A stretch of 15,488 nucleotides of DNA from Eudoraea sp. (GTDB taxonomy: Bacteria > Bacteroidota > Bacteroidia > Flavobacteriales > Flavobacteriaceae). The notes below the pieces were generated by a model. It had not been told where the DNA came from. It worked only from the letters and a program-made list of their open reading frames with translations, and made no database searches. This document shows positions 1 to 8,311 of the stretch, piece after piece. The translations under genes and the position numbers were made by a program. Where the stretch lies: contig JABDQS010000319.1 of NCBI GenBank assembly GCA_013042125.1, positions 1 through 15,488 of the forward strand, written 5' to 3'. Numbering within the stretch: the first letter of the stretch is position 1; every line of letters begins with the position of its first letter.

Positions 1-501
1 TTTAGTAATGATACCCACAGGATGCCTGTACTTTAAAAATACTTCCAGGCACGCTCTCGTAATCCTGTACTTATTTTCGGCAGGCTGATAACAATCTGTA
101 TTGCCCGATAGAACGATGGTTTCCGCTTTCCATTGTTTGCTTTTGAGCTTCTCTTCTAACAACTGAGGGGCGTTCTCTTTTATTAAGATCTTTCTCTCAA
201 AATCTAATCCGGCACTATAGCCCCAAAATTCATGAGTGTTGCGTGCGTAGCAATAGATACAACCATGTTCACATCCCTGGTAGGGGTTCATGGAATAGGA
301 CATCCCCACGTCAGGACTGGTGACTTTATTGATTATGGTTTTTGGAAATACCGGAAGGTAGGCTGTTTTATTACTATCCGCCAATTCGCCTTCTTTTAAG
401 CAGAATTCGAGAAAATCATCTCTCCATTCGGAATGCAGTACCTCGAACTGGTTTTTGGAATTTTGTTGTGCCCCTCTGCCTTTAAGATAGTCAGCATTCA
501 T
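1..501 (-). CDS. Radical SAM protein, SplB/PA0069 type (3' part cut by window edge)
   Basis: The first 167 codons are present, from an ATG at 499-501, and the frame runs off the left edge. The visible part carries a CxxxCxxC cluster motif (C77, C81, C84, in the context CEHGCIYCYAR) that binds the 4Fe-4S cluster cleaving S-adenosylmethionine. The tyrosine-alanine-arginine after the third cysteine, the preceding NPYQGC, and the later SGNTDCYQPAE are typical of the PA0069/Rv2578c branch of the spore-photoproduct-lyase-like family (COG1533). Members are cytoplasmic and their substrate is generally unknown; a DNA-repair role is only inferred from the SplB relationship. The family normally runs to about 350 residues, so roughly half is missing. 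The gene follows the secreted 516-aa gene after 61 nt but has its own promoter-like element inside a dyad. Family identity is secure; function is not. Confidence 0.9.
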   Translation of the reverse strand, partial: MNADYLKGRGAQQNSKNQFEVLHSEWRDDFLEFCLKEGELADSNKTAYLPVFPKTIINKVTSPDVGMSYSMNPYQGCEHGCIYCYARNTHEFWGYSAGLDFERKILIKENAPQLLEEKLKSKQWKAETIVLSGNTDCYQPAENKYRITRACLEVFLKYRHPVGIITK

Positions 502-506
502 AAATT

Positions 507-538
507 AGGAATATATCCAAATATATGGATTTATTCCT
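507..538. promoter_or_regulatory. Inverted repeat overlapping -7 element, operator-like
   Basis: AGGAATATATCCA (507-519) and TGGATTTATTCCT (526-538) form a 13-bp inverted repeat with one mismatch and a 6-nt spacer (AATATA). Three further pairs are possible outside it after one mismatch (503-505 with 540-542). The dyad ends 5 nt before the radical SAM start codon and covers its candidate -7 element. No T-run follows on the minus strand, so it does not look like an intrinsic terminator for the upstream gene. An operator or a leader hairpin fits better; the bound protein, if any, is unknown. Confidence 0.5.
518..525 (-). promoter_or_regulatory. Candidate Bacteroidota -7 promoter element (TATATTTG)
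   Basis: Read on the minus strand the bases are TATATTTG, a full match to the Bacteroidota -7 consensus TAnnTTTG. It lies 16 nt upstream of the radical SAM ATG, so the leader would be only about 10 nt. No good TTTG -33 box sits at the usual 17-21 nt spacing; the nearest TTTG is about 27 nt upstream. The surroundings are very AT-rich, so a chance match is possible. Confidence 0.4.
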
Positions 539-562
539 TATTATAAATTAAACAAAATAAGA

Positions 563-2113
563 TTATTGAATAGCCACGCTCACCAATTGCTTTTTATTTC
601 CGCGTTTCGCATAAAAAAGCATTTTGCCATTGGTCTCATCCTTGAGAGGGTTGGAGACTTTTAGGGGTAACCTGGCATCTTTGGCATCTATGATCTTCTC
701 ATAGCTCATCTTACCCTCATTATTCAATTGGATCACAAAGACATTTCTGTTTCTGCTTAGTCCCTGCTTAAAGATGATCCGTTCTTTGTTCAGTACTTGA
801 GGGTTTTCAGAAGCCGAGCTGATAAAGAAATACGTGTTGCCGTTTTTTGTAAAAGCACTGTATGAGGCATAATCCCCGTCGCCCTGCGTTACCTCGGATT
901 TATTGATATTACGGGCCCAAACCATATTTCCTTCTGCATCTATCTTTGCGCTTACAATATCATTGTGATGAAAACGCTCTACCCGCAACCTGCCCCCGCT
1001 TGAATTTGCCTGAATGCTATTGGTCACAAAATACTCTTCGGCATTGAATAAAATTGAATTCTCCGAAGTTACCGTTACGTTTTTAAAGACCAGGTTCTTT
1101 ACTGATTTATCGTATTCTTGACCAAACTTGTCGAACATAAATTGTTCAGAAAAAGGATTGTATTTCCTGCTCTTAACAGCAAGCGAAGCCGGATCTAGTT
1201 TAAAATAAGACAGCCCGTTGTATCTGTTATCCTTGCGATCTGCATAGAAGCCAACACAAATTAAGTTCCCTTTGTTGAGGATTGGGGTCAATGATTCCGA
1301 GTATTTTCCGGGTGCATCAAAACTATGAGTTTTGATCCCCTGAGCGCTGAGTTGTATTAGCTCATATTGAAATTTGCGTTCCAGGGCCGTAAAACGTTTC
1401 TTTTTAAAATACGCTTTTCCAGTAATGAAAACCTTACTGAGATCATTTGAGATTGCCACTCGTTCAAAGGCAAAATTCTTTTCCTCCACTTCACTTGAAA
1501 AATCCTGATACAATACTTGTTTCAAATTAGCTGCAAAAAGATATATATCATGCCTGTTATTTTTTCTCTTTTTATAGTGAGTGCTGATAATAAATCCATT
1601 CTTATTCTCAGAAAATAAGACCGTGGTGGTAAAACCTGAGCTGAAATTCCGGTTATAATAGTTTTTATCTAACGGGTTCTGTACTGGAGCTGATGGAAAG
1701 GATAACAATTTTTCTTTTGTAAAGGAAAAAGTATCCAAAGGACTTCTGTGTGCCCAATATTCGTAAGTACCTGCTTCTATATTATAATCTAGGAACAATA
1801 AATAAAGCTGTCCATTCTTAAGATAGCCATCCACAAATTCAGGACCCTTTATCTTGTAATTGTATTCGGATACTAATTTCATATCCTTGTTGTACTGTTC
1901 AATAACATACCCTTTTGGCTGTAAGACAAGGCCCGTGAAATATGCCCTTACAAGAATTGTTCCTCCGTAACCATCATCAGTAATGGTCACCAAATTGGAA
2001 TATTTATACCGATCATTATATTTTTCACCAAACGTATGGTCCACGGGGAATTCCTGTGTACGGACAAGAAAGCTCATCAAAAGAAGCCCGACAAAAAGGC
2101 ATTTTTTTTGCAT
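563..2113 (-). CDS. Secreted protein of unknown function, possibly beta-propeller
   Basis: 516 codons from the ATG at 2111-2113; a TTG two codons earlier (2117-2119) is a weaker alternative. The N-terminus is a signal peptide: two lysines, a hydrophobic core (LFVGLLLMSFLV), then polar sequence from about residue 18. The rest is rich in beta-strand-like stretches, with repeated phrases of the type 'I-D-A-E-G-N-M-V-W-A' (near residue 400) and 'L-N-N-E-G-K-M-S-Y' (near residue 465). These resemble strands in flavobacterial propeller proteins that compare logged values. I see no catalytic motif, no cysteine pattern and no type IX secretion C-terminal domain. It starts 20 nt after the crotonase gene stop and so probably shares its transcript. 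I do not recognise the family; the propeller suggestion is inference. Confidence 0.75.
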   Translation of the reverse strand: MQKKCLFVGLLLMSFLVRTQEFPVDHTFGEKYNDRYKYSNLVTITDDGYGGTILVRAYFTGLVLQPKGYVIEQYNKDMKLVSEYNYKIKGPEFVDGYLKNGQLYLLFLDYNIEAGTYEYWAHRSPLDTFSFTKEKLLSFPSAPVQNPLDKNYYNRNFSSGFTTTVLFSENKNGFIISTHYKKRKNNRHDIYLFAANLKQVLYQDFSSEVEEKNFAFERVAISNDLSKVFITGKAYFKKKRFTALERKFQYELIQLSAQGIKTHSFDAPGKYSESLTPILNKGNLICVGFYADRKDNRYNGLSYFKLDPASLAVKSRKYNPFSEQFMFDKFGQEYDKSVKNLVFKNVTVTSENSILFNAEEYFVTNSIQANSSGGRLRVERFHHNDIVSAKIDAEGNMVWARNINKSEVTQGDGDYASYSAFTKNGNTYFFISSASENPQVLNKERIIFKQGLSRNRNVFVIQLNNEGKMSYEKIIDAKDARLPLKVSNPLKDETNGKMLFYAKRGNKKQLVSVAIQ

Positions 2114-2139
2114 ATCCAATATTTTAAATAAGGATGTTC

Positions 2140-2922
2140 TTACGAACCGGAGAAGGAGGCTTTTCTCTTTTCCAGGAAAGCTGTGGTACCTTCTTTAAAA
2201 TCATCTGTACCAAAGCATTCTCCAAAAGCTTTAACCTCTATTTCATAACCCTGAACACCATTGTTAAAACCCGCATTTATCGCTTTTATTGCCTGTCTTA
2301 TGGCCATAGGAGAGTTTTTTGCGATTTTTTTTGCGATCGTCTTACAGAAATCGAGGAGTTCTTCAATAGAAGTAACGTGGTTCACAAGGCCAAATTCGAT
2401 GGCTCTCTCTACGCCTATCATACCTCCGGTCATGATCATTTCCATGGCCCTGCCCTTACCTATTAATTGAGGAAGACGTTGTGTTCCGCCATAACCTGGT
2501 ATGAGCCCCAAAGACACTTCCGGCAGGCCCATTCTTGAATTATGGCTAGCCACCCTAAAGTGGCATGCCATGGCTAACTCCAGACCGCCCCCAAGAGCAT
2601 ACCCGTTAATAGCTGCGATCACGGGTTTATTGAGATTCTCAATAAAACTAAAAAGCAATTCTTGTCCCTGGGCTGCTAACTGACCTCCTTGTTTTGTATT
2701 GAAATGCGAAAATTCGGAAATATCGGCTCCTGCAACGAAAGCTTTTTCTCCACTTCCTGTGAGAATGATACCCCGAACCTTCATATCACTTTCCAGAGCT
2801 TTGAAGGCTAAATGCAATTCTTTGATAGTGGCCGTATTTAGCGCATTTAATTTCTTTGGTCTGTTAATGGTAACGATCGCCAAAGTATCTTCTAATTTAA
2901 CTTTGATATTATTGTAATCCAT
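2140..2922 (-). CDS. Enoyl-CoA hydratase/isomerase (crotonase family)
   Basis: A full-length 260-residue crotonase-fold protein, cytoplasmic, with no signal peptide. The GADISEF motif at 65-71 and GGGLELAMAC at 111-120 line the CoA pocket and oxyanion hole. The two glutamates that activate water in enoyl-CoA hydratases are both present, at E115 (GGLEL) and E135 (LPEVSLGLIPGYGGTQRL), which supports true hydration of 2-enoyl-CoA to 3-hydroxyacyl-CoA over a pure isomerase role. It could act in fatty-acid or amino-acid breakdown, or as a short-chain crotonase; the chain-length specificity cannot be read. The ATG at 2920-2922 lies 9 nt after the histidine kinase stop, so the two are almost certainly co-transcribed. 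No other beta-oxidation gene is in the window. Confidence 0.93.
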   Translation of the reverse strand: MDYNNIKVKLEDTLAIVTINRPKKLNALNTATIKELHLAFKALESDMKVRGIILTGSGEKAFVAGADISEFSHFNTKQGGQLAAQGQELLFSFIENLNKPVIAAINGYALGGGLELAMACHFRVASHNSRMGLPEVSLGLIPGYGGTQRLPQLIGKGRAMEMIMTGGMIGVERAIEFGLVNHVTSIEELLDFCKTIAKKIAKNSPMAIRQAIKAINAGFNNGVQGYEIEVKAFGECFGTDDFKEGTTAFLEKRKASFSGS

Positions 2923-2931
2923 ATTGCTTGT

Positions 2932-4386
2932 TTATTCACTTTCCTTGGGGAATCTGACTGTAAAAACAGACCCCTTTTCCGGTTGCGAGGTTAATGTTAT
3001 AGTTCCTTTATATGTTTCTACTATGTTCTTTACCATTCCCAGCCCTAAGCCCATCCCGCTGGATTTAGTAGTGAACTTAGGCTCAAATACTTTTTCCTTT
3101 ACATCATCAGGGATACCTATACCGTTATCTGCCACCGCTATCTTTACATAGTCGCCATCAGAGATCACAGATACCAAAATTCTGGGCGATTCTACCTCTG
3201 GTACCGCCTGAATAGCATTTTTTACAAGATTGGTCACTACCCTGATCAATTGTGTTCTGTCTAATTTCGCAATTATTTCTTCTTCCTCAGAAATAAAATG
3301 TATGTAATTCTCATTAAATATTTCAAGTGCCAGTCTTACTGTTTTTACCACATTCAGCGTTTCATTCTGCTGGGCCGGCATTTCAGCAAAACTTGAGAAT
3401 GCCCCGGCAATGCTGCTCATTATGTCTATTTGCTGAATCAGTGTTTTTGAGAACTCTTTTATCTTTACTTTCGCATCCGGATCTGTAGGTTTAAACTTTC
3501 GTTCAAAACTTTGTACGGATAGTCGCATTGGGGTCAGAGGATTTTTTATCTCGTGTGCAACTTGCTTTGCCATTTCCCGCCAGGCCTGTTCCCTTTCACT
3601 TCGCGCCAATTTCGCAGCACTTTGCTCAAGTTCATCGATCATATCATTATAGGAATCTATTAACTTCCCTATTTCCTCACTGGGGTTCTTAACAAAGATC
3701 TTTTCATTCCGTTTTGTGAGTTTTGTTTGATACAGTTTTTCAGAAATAGTATCTAGTGATCGCGTAATGTATTTGGAGATAAAATAAGCCAGGAAAATGG
3801 CAATGACGAACATGATCAGGTACACCCCCCCAAGACGAAAAAGAAATTCTCTCAGTTCCATACTGTTAAAGGAATTGTCCTCATAATATGGCAAATTGAG
3901 AATGCCGATGGGTTTAAATTTTAGATCATTGATGAACGTATAGGAAGCCTGATATTTATTTCCTGCGACCAGATTATCCTCAACATATCTTTTATCAGGA
4001 CTTTCTCTAAGATTGTTCAATAAATAAGCCTCAAGGCATTGTGAAATTGAATCGTTGTTGAATTGCGGTCGAGAGCTTTTAATAAGCTGACCCTCCAGAT
4101 CGTAAATATTAAAATTTACATTTTGTACATCCGCAATTCGGTAGATCTCATCTTTAAAGATAAACCCCAGATTTTCTGTGATCACAGGATATGTAGTCGA
4201 TTGCAGGGTATAATTGATGCTCTGCTTAATTTGTTCTTCCTTGCGTTCTAAGCGATCCTGATGATAATCCTTGGACTGCTCCCGATATTGATAGACAGTT
4301 ACCCCTGCTATCAGTACAGAGGCAATCAGCACTAAAAATATCATGGTAACAAATATCCTGGACCGGAGGGAGAACTTCTTGAACAA
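2932..4386 (-). CDS. Membrane sensor histidine kinase, NtrY-like, TTG start
   Basis: 484 residues with two membrane segments (about 11-33 and 184-205). They enclose a ~150-residue extracytoplasmic sensor region whose 'FNIYDLEGQLIKSS' stretch (92-105) resembles a Cache/PAS-like sensor core. A HAMP-like linker follows (about 205-260), then the H-box HEIKNPLTPMRL with phospho-acceptor H278. The ATPase domain has an N-box (N386, N390), a G1 box DNGIGIP (420-426), an F-box around FEPKFTT and a G2 box GMGLGLG (444-450). All catalytic motifs look intact, in the style of NtrY-type kinases. The start is TTG at 4384-4386: an in-frame TAA lies two codons upstream, and the next ATG (M15) would delete half of the first membrane segment. 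AAAGAG just upstream may serve as a weak ribosome site. No response regulator is encoded in the window, so the partner is elsewhere. Confidence 0.93.
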   Translation of the reverse strand: MFKKFSLRSRIFVTMIFLVLIASVLIAGVTVYQYREQSKDYHQDRLERKEEQIKQSINYTLQSTTYPVITENLGFIFKDEIYRIADVQNVNFNIYDLEGQLIKSSRPQFNNDSISQCLEAYLLNNLRESPDKRYVEDNLVAGNKYQASYTFINDLKFKPIGILNLPYYEDNSFNSMELREFLFRLGGVYLIMFVIAIFLAYFISKYITRSLDTISEKLYQTKLTKRNEKIFVKNPSEEIGKLIDSYNDMIDELEQSAAKLARSEREQAWREMAKQVAHEIKNPLTPMRLSVQSFERKFKPTDPDAKVKIKEFSKTLIQQIDIMSSIAGAFSSFAEMPAQQNETLNVVKTVRLALEIFNENYIHFISEEEEIIAKLDRTQLIRVVTNLVKNAIQAVPEVESPRILVSVISDGDYVKIAVADNGIGIPDDVKEKVFEPKFTTKSSGMGLGLGMVKNIVETYKGTITLTSQPEKGSVFTVRFPKESE

Positions 4387-4517
4387 GGCTCTTTATTTTG
4401 ATTTTAAAGATAGCAATAATCAGTCCAAAAAGAAGAGCTGCTGATCAACTAGAATTATTCCTGCTCAATGAAAATTGAGATCTCGTGGTTGGTCAGCCCT
4501 ATATTGAGTTGTGTATT

Positions 4518-5069
4518 CTAAGCCTCCGGGTTCTTACTCCTTATCCTTTTGTAAAGTTTTATCCCTAGCATCAGTAAAAGGCCCAAAACAATTAATCCTG
4601 CCACACCAAAAATCCAATTGAAAGTGCCTTTGAGAATGGCCAGAAAAGTAACGGCAAATAGTACCACGGTAGCACCCTCATTCCAAATACGCATAAAGTT
4701 AGAGGTGTATTTTATTGTATCATTTTGTAATTGAAGGAAGATCTGATGGGTCTTTAAATGGTAAGCGATCAACAGCACTACAAACAAAAGCTTCACGTGC
4801 ATCCAGGGCTGTTGTAACCAGCCGGGAATAAGTACCAGCAACCAAATGGCAAATAAGGTTGCCAAAACCGCTGAAGGCCAGGTAATGATATACCAAAGCC
4901 TTTTGGTCATCAATTTTAACTGATCTGATAAAATGTCCTTAGCGGGGTTTGGTTTATCCTGAGCTTCAATATGATAAATGAATAGTCTTGGGATATAAAA
5001 AAGGCCTGCGAACCAGGTGATCACAAAAATAAGATGTAATGATTTTATATAGTTATAGTACTCTCCCAT
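4518..5069 (-). CDS. hemJ: HemJ-like protoporphyrinogen IX oxidase (CopD/UPF0093 family)
   Basis: 183 residues from the ATG at 5067-5069; a longer frame reaches 5108 but would enter the upstream coding region. The N-terminus matches the HemJ signature: H12 in SLHLIFVITWFAGLFYIPRL with R28, then YHIEA. The middle has a W-Y-I-I-T-W-P stretch (59-65) and K93 with a following H104, and the RIWNEGATV stretch (127-135) replaces the usual R-x-x-N-E-x-P-T. Four to five hydrophobic segments place it in the inner membrane; the last (about 152-172) is an extra C-terminal helix seen in many Bacteroidota members. HemJ oxidises protoporphyrinogen IX to protoporphyrin IX in haem synthesis. Its ATG shares one base with the stop of the upstream propeller gene (TAATG), implying translational coupling. 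The glycine-alanine in place of the usual proline context is the only visible deviation. Confidence 0.85.
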   Translation of the reverse strand: MGEYYNYIKSLHLIFVITWFAGLFYIPRLFIYHIEAQDKPNPAKDILSDQLKLMTKRLWYIITWPSAVLATLFAIWLLVLIPGWLQQPWMHVKLLFVVLLIAYHLKTHQIFLQLQNDTIKYTSNFMRIWNEGATVVLFAVTFLAILKGTFNWIFGVAGLIVLGLLLMLGIKLYKRIRSKNPEA

Positions 5070-8000
5070 TATTTGCCGCTTTGTATGGCCCCTATCCCGG
5101 CATTCCAAAGGATCTTATTATAGTTTGGCAATCCTACATTAACAAAATTTTGAGCCCGGGATCTTAACCCTTCCCATTGGGCGTCTAAGACTGCCCTACG
5201 ATCTATGGAACCCTTATTTACTCTGGGAATAATGCTATTGGTCTGATTGATCAGATAAAGATATTCAGCTGTGAATTTATTTGGAAAATTCTCAACATCG
5301 TCATAAGCCTGGGATTTGCGTTGTATCATTTCCTCATCCCAGCTTATCATTTCCTTTAATAATACCTCACCCGCTTGTTTAGCTTCTCCGTTTTCCATTG
5401 TAGACAACAGCGTTCTTAATTGTTGCTGTACCTTATACAATTGATTGACTAGCTTGTGCATATCATTGAGTTTTATTTCCATTTCCGACATAAAAACGTC
5501 GAACTCCTCATACTGTGCAGTGGTAACGTCAAATTCGGGTGTTGCCACTATTTTACCTTCAGTGATCACAGTATCTGAACCAAGTTTTAATCGAATAGAG
5601 TAGTTGCCGGGAGGAGCCTTATGCCCTTCAAAACCAGCCTCAATATAAACCCCCGGAATTCCCTCCATGATAGGGTATTTGAGATCCCATACAAATCTAT
5701 TAAGGCCTTGTTCATTCGGCAATACCGGTGCAGGAGGAGGACCACCGCCGTTGTGCTTTTGATACGTACTGTCTTTTTCAGAACTGAAGGTCCTTATGAC
5801 CTTTTCCTTGGAATTTAAAATTTCCATCGTTAAAGGCGTAGTTTCTTCCATCTTGGGTATCTCGTAATAAAGGACCATCCCATTGGCCGGATTTACGCCC
5901 TGAAATGGGTGTGTACCTTTAAAATCCTTTGAATTATTATTTAACGGACTTCCCCAGGATGCATTAATTACCTCTTCCGGCTCCATGATCTTTAGGGCTG
6001 CATTTCCCGGTTTATACTGGGCCAGGGCTGCAAGATCATCCAGGATCCAAAAAGATCTTCCTGAAGTAGCCACAACCAGATCACCCTGATGGACCTTCAG
6101 ATCCGTAATGGGTGTCTTTGGCAGGTTCAATTGGAGAGGTTCCCAGCTAGCGCCATCATTCCAGGAAATATAAATTCCTTTTTCGGTTCCTGCATATAAC
6201 AACCCTTTTCTTGATGTATCCTCGCGTACAACTCTGGTAAATGAACCGTAGGGAATACCGCTGCTGATATTCGTCCAGGTTTTCCCATAATTAGTAGTTT
6301 TATACAAGCCCGCTGTATAGTCATTGAATTTATACCTGGTGGTTGCGATATAGGCTGTGCCGGGGTCATGTGGTGAGACCTCAATGGCATTGATCAGGCA
6401 TTCCTGCAGGCCTTTAGGCGTTACATTTTCCCAATTCTGTCCTCCATTCTTTGTGATATGTACAAATCCGTCATCGCTCCCGGTCCATAAGACCCCTTTC
6501 TCGTGCGGTGATTCTATCATATAGGCTATAGTACCGTAATTCTCGGCTCCAACTGCCTCGATGGTGTACGGTCCTCCTCCATGACCTTGTTTTTCATCCA
6601 TATTGCGGGTAAGATCGGGAGAGATCTCTTCCCAGCTAGTACCCATATCAGTAGTTTTAAGCACTAATTGAGCACAATGGTAAAAGGTATTGGGTTCGTG
6701 TTGGGATCTTATGATGGGCGCATTCCAGTTGTATAAATATTTCATTTCCCTGGCCGCCCTGCCAAGGTATTGGATGGGTGCTGCCATGATCTTGGTATCC
6801 GATTTTGTCTTAGTATCTAATACCTCAATCGTTCCCAGATAACTTCCGCCTAAAACATATCGTGGATCATCAGGATCGAATGCCAGAAACGCACTTTCCC
6901 CTCCGGCGGAATAGGTCCAATCCTGTTCTGTAATACCCCATCTGGATACCGATAGATTTGCGATCTTTACGGACGTATTATCTTGTTGGCCTCCATAGAC
7001 ATTATAAGGGAATAAGTTGTCTGTACTGATACGATAAAATTGAGCCGTAGGCATTATGTCTTGAGAGGTCCAGGTTTTGGCGTAGTCAAAACTGATGGCA
7101 GCTCCGCCATCGTTCGCAATTACCATATTCTTGGAATTGGCCGGATTGATCCAAAGATCGTGGTAATCCCCATGTGTGCCGGTGATCTGTTCCCAGCTAA
7201 CTCCACCATCATAAGACCTCAGAGCCTGTGCACTCATTACATACACTGTATTCTCATCATTAGGGTCTGGAAAAACCTCAATATAATACCAGGCGCGTTG
7301 AACCAAACGGTTGTCCCCGCTGATCATACTCCAGGAATCCCCCGCATCATTCGACACAAACAAACCGCCCTGGTCTTTATTCGAATCACTTTCCACCAGA
7401 GCATAAACTTTATCGGAATTCGCCTGACTCACCGCAATGGCCATTTTACCTTTCTCCTCGGGTAAACCGTTGTGTATCTGTTTCCAGGTTTCTCCTCCGT
7501 CTGTAGATTTATACAAGCCACTTCCGGAACCACCACTGATCACAATATTTGGTTTTCGCTGATGATGCCACATACTGGCATACAGCACCTCTGGCGTGGA
7601 AAGATCCATAGAGAGTTCATTACAACCCGTGAGCTCATTGACAAATAAAACTTGTTTCCAACTAGCTCCTCCGTCTGTGCTTTTGTAGATACCCCTTTCA
7701 TTATTAGGGCCGTATAATGCCCCTTGAGCAGCTATGTAGACAATATCCGGATTAGTAGGGTGGATGACTATCCGCGCTATATGCTGAGTTTTTTCCAATC
7801 CTATTTTTTTCCAGGTCTTCCCGGCATCCATGGATTTATACACTCCATCACCGTATGAGGTCATCACTCCACGAGGGGCGTGTTCTCCCATCCCGCAATA
7901 CACTATGTTGGGATTGGAAGCCGAAACAGCAACTGCTCCCACAGATCCCATCTCAAAAAACCCGTCTGAAATATTATCCCATTGTTTCCCTGCATCCGTG

Positions 8001-8200
8001 GTCTTCCAGAGACCCCCCCCGGTAGTTCCCATATAATAGGTCATTGGATCACCAATGACACCTGTTGCCGACACCGACCGGCCTCCTCTGAAAGGGCCAA
8101 TATTTCTATACTTAAGTGGTTTAAAATACTCTTCTGCCGTTTGTGCGATAACAGTACCTATAAATAAAAAGGCAAGGAGAGCAAATATTCGATGTTTCAT
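5069..8200 (-). CDS. Secreted VPS10/Asp-box beta-propeller protein, paralogue 2
   Basis: 1043 residues from the ATG at 8198-8200, chosen because it opens a clean signal peptide ([20 protein letters not shown]); upstream in-frame starts would bury it. About eleven Asp-box motifs (S/T-x-D-x-G-x-x-W) occur between residues 66 and 687, for example STDGGASW (174-181), STDGGETW (232-239), SNDAGDSW (283-290) and TTDMGTSW (516-523). This is the pattern of sortilin/VPS10-like or GH74-like double propellers, often labelled 'glycosyl hydrolase' in flavobacteria. No glycosidase active site can be assigned from the sequence. A linker and a ~300-residue C-terminal part follow, with a proline-rich turn ([11 protein letters not shown]) and amphipathic helices near 930-1010. 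No type IX sorting domain is evident at the end. It lies 111 nt downstream of its paralogue and overlaps hemJ. Substrate unknown. Confidence 0.88.
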   Translation of the reverse strand: MKHRIFALLAFLFIGTVIAQTAEEYFKPLKYRNIGPFRGGRSVSATGVIGDPMTYYMGTTGGGLWKTTDAGKQWDNISDGFFEMGSVGAVAVSASNPNIVYCGMGEHAPRGVMTSYGDGVYKSMDAGKTWKKIGLEKTQHIARIVIHPTNPDIVYIAAQGALYGPNNERGIYKSTDGGASWKQVLFVNELTGCNELSMDLSTPEVLYASMWHHQRKPNIVISGGSGSGLYKSTDGGETWKQIHNGLPEEKGKMAIAVSQANSDKVYALVESDSNKDQGGLFVSNDAGDSWSMISGDNRLVQRAWYYIEVFPDPNDENTVYVMSAQALRSYDGGVSWEQITGTHGDYHDLWINPANSKNMVIANDGGAAISFDYAKTWTSQDIMPTAQFYRISTDNLFPYNVYGGQQDNTSVKIANLSVSRWGITEQDWTYSAGGESAFLAFDPDDPRYVLGGSYLGTIEVLDTKTKSDTKIMAAPIQYLGRAAREMKYLYNWNAPIIRSQHEPNTFYHCAQLVLKTTDMGTSWEEISPDLTRNMDEKQGHGGGPYTIEAVGAENYGTIAYMIESPHEKGVLWTGSDDGFVHITKNGGQNWENVTPKGLQECLINAIEVSPHDPGTAYIATTRYKFNDYTAGLYKTTNYGKTWTNISSGIPYGSFTRVVREDTSRKGLLYAGTEKGIYISWNDGASWEPLQLNLPKTPITDLKVHQGDLVVATSGRSFWILDDLAALAQYKPGNAALKIMEPEEVINASWGSPLNNNSKDFKGTHPFQGVNPANGMVLYYEIPKMEETTPLTMEILNSKEKVIRTFSSEKDSTYQKHNGGGPPPAPVLPNEQGLNRFVWDLKYPIMEGIPGVYIEAGFEGHKAPPGNYSIRLKLGSDTVITEGKIVATPEFDVTTAQYEEFDVFMSEMEIKLNDMHKLVNQLYKVQQQLRTLLSTMENGEAKQAGEVLLKEMISWDEEMIQRKSQAYDDVENFPNKFTAEYLYLINQTNSIIPRVNKGSIDRRAVLDAQWEGLRSRAQNFVNVGLPNYNKILWNAGIGAIQSGK

Positions 8201-8264
8201 AATGAATGGAGAGATTACAAGGTTGATTAGCGTTCTTATGTTGAGACAACTATCAGATATGACA

Positions 8265-8288
8265 TTCCTTGCCATGTAAGACAAGGAA
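8265..8288. repeat. Short inverted repeat between the propeller genes
   Basis: TTCCTTG (8265-8271) and CAAGGAA (8282-8288) form a perfect 7-bp stem with a 10-nt loop in the 111-nt gap between the two propeller genes. On the minus strand no T-run follows, so it is not a convincing terminator. It could tune expression of the second gene or protect the mRNA end of the first; it could also be chance. Confidence 0.3.
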
Positions 8289-8311
8289 CCATATCCAATC
8301 ACTGTTTATTT

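Noticed and set aside
4464..4479. CTCAAT-GAAA-ATTGAG hairpin after hemJ as a terminator
   Set aside because: Only 6 bp of mostly AT pairs and no T-run on the minus strand; too weak to call.
5070..5108. HemJ start upstream at 5108
   Set aside because: The extra 13 residues are charged, unlike HemJ N-termini, and overlap the end of the propeller gene; the TAATG start restores the canonical N-terminus.
5134..8000. Repeated short DNA motifs suggesting a CRISPR or tandem array
   Set aside because: The recurring TCC-rich blocks are the degenerate coding of Asp-box repeats, not exact repeats with unique spacers.
8201..8302. N-terminal extension of propeller paralogue 2 up to 8302
   Set aside because: It would place 34 residues in front of a textbook signal peptide and extend past the intergenic dyad to within 10 nt of the upstream stop; the ATG at 8198-8200 is better.
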